Assembly: GCF_022538055.1 (NCBI RefSeq)
Contig: NZ_JAKZAM010000020.1
Coordinates: 1-64,000, forward strand
Length of the DNA: 64,000 nucleotides
Source of the DNA: Cognataquiflexum nitidum
Lineage (GTDB): Bacteria; Bacteroidota; Bacteroidia; Cytophagales; Cyclobacteriaceae
Reading direction: 5' to 3'
Positions 60,719 through 64,000 of this stretch are shown here, piece by piece (the stretch's first letter is position 1; each line of letters begins with the position of its first letter). The position numbers were made by a program, and so were the translations under genes. The notes beneath the pieces were generated by a model. It did not search any database. It saw only the letters and a program-made list of their open reading frames with translations, and was not told the DNA's origin.

Positions 60719-61804
60719 ATGGATCGATTCAGCAGACAAACCATTTTGCCCGGATTTGGAAAACTAGCGCAGCACAAGCTGAAGCAGGCAAAAGTATTGG
60801 TCATAGGTGCAGGCGGTTTGGGTAGTCCTGCCCTACTCTATCTTGCTGCCGCAGGTGTCGGAACAATCGGCATTGTGGATGGAGATAGGGTATCATTATC
60901 CAACCTCAACAGGCAAGTACTCTTTGGAGAGGGAGATTTGGGCCTAAACAAAGCTGAAACTGCCGCCCATTTTCTCAAAGCAAAATACCACGATATCAAG
61001 ATCGTCTGCATCCCGGAATTCATCACTACGCAAAACATCAAGGTGATATTTTCCAAATACGATTTGATCATTGACGGTTCGGACAATTTCCCCACAAGAT
61101 ATTTGGTCAATGACGCCTGCGTGCTTTTGGATAAACCATTGGTTTTTGGAGCAGTGTACCAAAATGAAGGTCAGGTCGCTATATTGAATGGAAAGGGCCA
61201 TAAAAGCATCAATTACCGCGATATTTTCCCTGATCCTCCTACTGCCTACGAAATTCCCAACTGCAATGAAACCGGAGTATTGGGGGTTTTGCCTGGAATC
61301 ATAGGCACACTTCAAGCAGCAGAAGCGATCAAATTTATTACCGAATATGGCGACACCTTGGTGGACAAGATGCTGTTTTACAACCTGCTCAACCATCAAT
61401 CCTACACAATGGAGCTGAGCAAAAATCCGGATTCAAGGAAGGGGATTCCTTCCTCGATGGAAGCTTTGGAGACAACAGATTATGCCGTGGTTTGTGGAGA
61501 TGGTGACTCTATTGATTGGGAGGAAGCTTTTGCCTTATTGAGTAAATTCCCCGGAGGAACACTCATCGATGTAAGGGAAGCGGATGAATTACCCAAATTG
61601 GAAGGGCATCCCCACCAATCTATTCCTTTAGATTTGTTGGATGAAAAGCACCAAGAATGGCTCAATTCGGATTTGATATTGTTATTTTGCCAAAGCGGAG
61701 TCCGGAGTTTGAAAGCAGTCAAAATATTGGAAAAGCATTTTCCGGGAAAAAAGATACATTCCATATCAGGAGGCATTGAAGCCCCTGATTCACCGATTTA
61801 TTGA
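60719..61804 (+). CDS. moeB: MoaD-activating adenylyltransferase fused to rhodanese
   Basis: A 361-aa E1-like enzyme (MoeB/ThiF family) that adenylates the MoaD C-terminus, with a C-terminal rhodanese domain (about 265-361). The ATP motif GAGGLGS is at residues 30-36. The DGDRVSLSNLNRQ segment and catalytic-type Cys182 in PNCNETGVLG are present. The rhodanese has active Cys324 in LFCQSGVRS, so activation and sulfuration are joined, as in Uba4. The two zinc CxxC pairs of E. coli MoeB are absent: the first is replaced by NGKGHKSINYRDIF and the second has one Cys only. ThiS rather than MoaD could be an additional partner. Overlaps nothing; moaE starts 7 bp later. Confidence 0.93.
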   Translation: MDRFSRQTILPGFGKLAQHKLKQAKVLVIGAGGLGSPALLYLAAAGVGTIGIVDGDRVSLSNLNRQVLFGEGDLGLNKAETAAHFLKAKYHDIKIVCIPEFITTQNIKVIFSKYDLIIDGSDNFPTRYLVNDACVLLDKPLVFGAVYQNEGQVAILNGKGHKSINYRDIFPDPPTAYEIPNCNETGVLGVLPGIIGTLQAAEAIKFITEYGDTLVDKMLFYNLLNHQSYTMELSKNPDSRKGIPSSMEALETTDYAVVCGDGDSIDWEEAFALLSKFPGGTLIDVREADELPKLEGHPHQSIPLDLLDEKHQEWLNSDLILLFCQSGVRSLKAVKILEKHFPGKKIHSISGGIEAPDSPIY

Positions 61805-61811
61805 TAAATAC

Positions 61812-62258
61812 ATGGAAACCAAAAGAAGCCCAAAAAACATCTTTGTGCAAGGACCTATTTCACCTGAATCCATCGCCAAGTCCATCGCCAACCACAGTTC
61901 CAAAACGGATATTGGAGGACATAGCATTTTTCTCGGCCAAGTGAGGGCAGATGAAAAAGAAGGTGGAAGAGTCACCGCAATCGAGTACACAGCTTATGAA
62001 GAAATGGCATTGGAAAAGGCCTTTGAGATTAGAGAAGCCGTATTCGCCAAATATCCCTTGAGCTGTATGCACATCTACCACAGCCTCGGAGAGGTGAAAG
62101 TCGGTGAAATCTGCCTCTTTGTATTCACCTCTTCCAAACACCGGAAATCTGCTATCGATGCCTGCGAAGAATTGGTGGAACGGATCAAAAAAGAAGTCCC
62201 TGTCTGGGGAAAAGAACTGATAGACAACGACGGCTCGGTATGGAAGGAGAATGTTTGA
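61812..62258 (+). CDS. moaE: molybdopterin synthase catalytic subunit
   Basis: A 148-aa MoaE, the large subunit that adds two sulfurs to precursor Z. Family motifs include GGHSIFLGQVRADEKEG, IEYTAYEEMAL, the HIYHSLGEVKVGE block and FTSSKHRKSAIDACEELVE, then KKEVPVWGKE with the catalytic lysine region. I use ATG 61812 (METKRSPKN), because the longer frame from 61776 overlaps moeB. It acts with MoaD, encoded two genes upstream. Confidence 0.95.
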   Translation: METKRSPKNIFVQGPISPESIAKSIANHSSKTDIGGHSIFLGQVRADEKEGGRVTAIEYTAYEEMALEKAFEIREAVFAKYPLSCMHIYHSLGEVKVGEICLFVFTSSKHRKSAIDACEELVERIKKEVPVWGKELIDNDGSVWKENV

Positions 62259-62613
62259 AGGGTTTTAGTGGTTGTAATTGTTGTAGTTGTTGTAAGGGTT
62301 GTAATAGTTGTCGGATTGTCTGCTTCGCGTTGTCGGGTTTTCGAATTTGGTTATTTGGTTAACTGATTTCCAAACCTTTACCTGAAAACAATCGAGTTGT
62401 ATTGGTTGAAGAGTTGTTTGCTTCGCGTTTTTATATTTAATGGTTTAACTTCATACTTCGCTCCAAAATCTCGCTTCTCGGCTCTCGTTTCTTGATACTT
62501 GATACTTGATACTTAAAATTCAAACCTAATCACTACCTAACGCGACGCCAAAATCTCGGCTCTCGCCTCTCGTTTCTTGATACTTGATACTAATTACTTG
62601 ATACTAACATAAA
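62259..62613. repeat. 355-bp gap of low-complexity repeats
   Basis: GTTGTAATTGTTGTAGTTG units (62265-62310), a ctgcttcgcgttgtcgggtt element shared with 56880-56910, and CTCGCTTCTCGGCTCTCG plus TTGATACTTGATACTT units (62468-62605). No gene is seen. These sequences interrupt the cofactor cluster between moaE and moaCB. Confidence 0.65.
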
Positions 62614-63525
62614 ATGGTCGACATTACCCACAAATCTCCCTCTCTCCGCAAAGCCATTGCCCAAGCAATTGTCTCAGTGAGTTCACAGGAAACCATCGAT
62701 GCCATCGTACAGCGGAAGGTACCCAAAGGTGATGTCTTTGAAATGGCGAAGACAGCGGGACTTTTTGCTGCCAAACGCACTTCGGATATGATACCGGATT
62801 GTCATCCTCTCCCGATCGAGTTCACTTCCATCAGCTATAGAATCGAAGGATTGGACATCCACATCCATGCGGAGATCCATACCATCTACAAAACCGGCGT
62901 GGAAGTCGAAGCCATGCACGCTGCCTCGGTTGTGGCGCTGACGATGTATGACATGCTCAAGCCTATCGACAAAGGCATCAGCATCAATCAGATCAAATTG
63001 TTGGAAAAGAAAGGTGGCAAGACGGATTTTTCCAAAAAGGAAAATCAAGTAATCAAAGCCGCGGTGATTGTCTGCTCGGATACAATATCTAAGGGAACAA
63101 AAGAGGACATGGCAGGAAAGGCCATCATCGAAAAGTTGGAAAAACAAGGCATAATCATTGGAGACTATATTGTAATTCCTGACGAGACAGCTGTCATTCA
63201 GGAAAAATTGAAGCAGTATTGTACCGAAGGAATGGACTTGGTGATATTCACCGGCGGAACAGGTCTGTCTCCAAGAGATGTCACTCCGGAAGCGGTTAAG
63301 CCCTTGTTGGAAAAGGAGGTTCCCGGAATCGAAGAGGTCATCCGTGCGTATGGACAGCAGCGGACACCCTATTCTATGTTGTCGAGAAGTGTTGCAGGTC
63401 TTATCGGAGAGACATTGGTATTGGCTTTACCCGGATCAACCAAAGGAGCCGCCGAATCCATGGATGCGATATTCCCCGCAGTGTTACATATTTTCAAAGT
63501 GATGGAGGGAGCGAGACATGATTGA
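62614..63525 (+). CDS. moaCB: bifunctional MoaC / MogA(MoaB) molybdenum cofactor protein
   Basis: A 303-aa fusion. Residues 1-148 are cyclic pyranopterin monophosphate synthase (MoaC), the partner of MoaA, with FEMAKTAGLFAAKRTSDMIPDCHPL (active-site Lys and His, split by position about 42-66), then EAMHAASVVALTMYDM. Residues 155-303 are a MogA/MoaB-type molybdopterin adenylyltransferase, with KAAVIVCSDTIS, VIFTGGTGLSPRDVTPEA and RTPYSMLSRSVAGLIG. The fusion joins early and late steps of the pathway. It is separated from moaE by a repeat-rich gap and followed by a strong terminator. Confidence 0.95.
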   Translation: MVDITHKSPSLRKAIAQAIVSVSSQETIDAIVQRKVPKGDVFEMAKTAGLFAAKRTSDMIPDCHPLPIEFTSISYRIEGLDIHIHAEIHTIYKTGVEVEAMHAASVVALTMYDMLKPIDKGISINQIKLLEKKGGKTDFSKKENQVIKAAVIVCSDTISKGTKEDMAGKAIIEKLEKQGIIIGDYIVIPDETAVIQEKLKQYCTEGMDLVIFTGGTGLSPRDVTPEAVKPLLEKEVPGIEEVIRAYGQQRTPYSMLSRSVAGLIGETLVLALPGSTKGAAESMDAIFPAVLHIFKVMEGARHD

Positions 63526-63540
63526 TAAAAAATAAGGTAA

Positions 63541-63574
63541 AAAAAATGGGGAAGATTAATTCCCCATTTTTTTT
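63541..63574. terminator. bidirectional terminator after moaCB
   Basis: AAAAAATGGGGAA (63541-63553) pairs with TTCCCCATTTTTT (63560-63572) around a 6-nt loop, with A and T tracts on both sides. It can serve moaCB and the convergent gene at 63599. Confidence 0.9.
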
Positions 63575-63598
63575 ATCGAATAAGTCTGAAAATACATA

Positions 63599-63916
63599 TC
63601 AAAGGTTGATGACCTCTTTATTCAAAATTTGAGCCTTCTGAGGCTGAAACTCAATATCAATTTTTGTGTCAATTTTTAGGCTATATCCGTTTGCTTCAGC
63701 CTCTTCCATTATTTCAAGCATTTTCTGCATGCTTGCCTTCAATTCCATAATTCTAGCCTGAGAACGGGCATCCTTTTCACCAAATTTCAATTCAGAGTTA
63801 AAACTTTTGATCTGATGGAACTTGATCTTGAAATCAATCAGGTTTCTCAAAATATCTTTTGCCTCTTCTGTTTCAAATTCCCCATTGATCAAAGTAATGA
63901 TGTTTTTCCTATCCAT
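63599..63916 (-). CDS. small helical protein of unknown function
   Basis: A 105-aa cytosolic protein, strongly helical, with charged heptad-like stretches (ARSQARIMELKASMQKMLEI) that suggest a coiled coil between about residues 48 and 75. The C-terminus (LKIDTKIDIEFQPQ) may form a beta strand. No catalytic or DNA-binding motif is recognised. The Lys/Glu-rich composition, intact ATG start, shared terminator and stop support a real gene. Upstream of it the window ends. Confidence 0.6.
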   Translation of the reverse strand: MDRKNIITLINGEFETEEAKDILRNLIDFKIKFHQIKSFNSELKFGEKDARSQARIMELKASMQKMLEIMEEAEANGYSLKIDTKIDIEFQPQKAQILNKEVINL

Positions 63917-64000
63917 ATTTGTAACGTTAAAAATCTGATTCTTTTGATTATATAAATTTGCGAAAGACCATCCATTGGTTATTATTTATATTAATAATTA

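Overview
The window looks like chromosome of a Bacteroidota bacterium, most likely a Cytophagales/Cyclobacteriaceae relative (Algoriphagus-like). The reasons are promoters of the TTTG-N19-TAnnTTTG type, genes that start without Shine-Dalgarno sequences, a secreted protein with a type IX secretion C-terminal signal, several lipoproteins with Cys at the lipobox, three-gene pntAA/pntAB/pntB, YceI, CIA30 and PqaA-like proteins, and moderate, AT-leaning composition. I saw no rRNA, tRNA, CRISPR array, prophage or intact insertion sequence.

Layout. 1-11.4 kb, almost all minus strand: a frameshifted four-helix-bundle gene, HIT protein, greA, a phosphoglycerate-dehydrogenase-like enzyme, TerC, a sulfatase, a YpfJ-type zinc protease, and a 1708-aa pseudokinase/AAA/GAF/adenylate cyclase. 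11.5-16.3 kb: a heme peroxidase island with a catalase-like/SRPBCC fusion facing a DyP peroxidase and a membrane protein made of two similar halves. 16.3-25.2 kb: a tandem repeat array, a tricorn-like protease, an ABM monooxygenase, a higBA toxin-antitoxin pair, dinB, pabB-like and yceI. 25.4-31.7 kb: gamma carbonic anhydrase, then a compact five-gene operon with two ATP-grasp-type ligases, a GCS2 carboxylate-amine ligase, a class I glutamine amidotransferase and an alpha/beta hydrolase. 31.7-45 kb: an atypical NodB-like protein, transhydrogenase, aldose 1-epimerase, an OmpA lipoprotein, a PqaA-like hydrolase, a methyltransferase, a probable flavin TIM-barrel protein and a repeat-rich membrane protein. 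45-57 kb: an MBL-rhodanese persulfide dioxygenase, a REP/transposase remnant, cytochrome c, exported isoaspartyl methyltransferase, a T9SS cargo, DUF1456, CIA30, DUF1080 and a beta-propeller/cytochrome c fusion. 57.4-63.5 kb: molybdenum cofactor cluster moaA-moeA-tauE/safE-moaD-moeB-moaE-moaCB.

The best candidate for an undescribed system is the amidoligase operon at 26718-31640. It has the parts for ATP-dependent synthesis and trimming of a small peptide-like or amidated metabolite, and it is driven by a near-consensus promoter with an inverted repeat between its two boxes. The peroxidase island at 11595-16324 and the 1708-aa signalling protein are the next most unusual.

A second theme is the intergenic DNA. 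At least nine families of short degenerate repeats fill the gaps between genes: near-palindromic 49-50 bp elements, GGCTAAAGCC palindromes next to a dead Y1-type transposase, a 111-bp/28-bp tandem array and several low-complexity families. One repeat supplies the last eight codons and the stop of dinB. Function calls are from motif recognition only; no database search was run.
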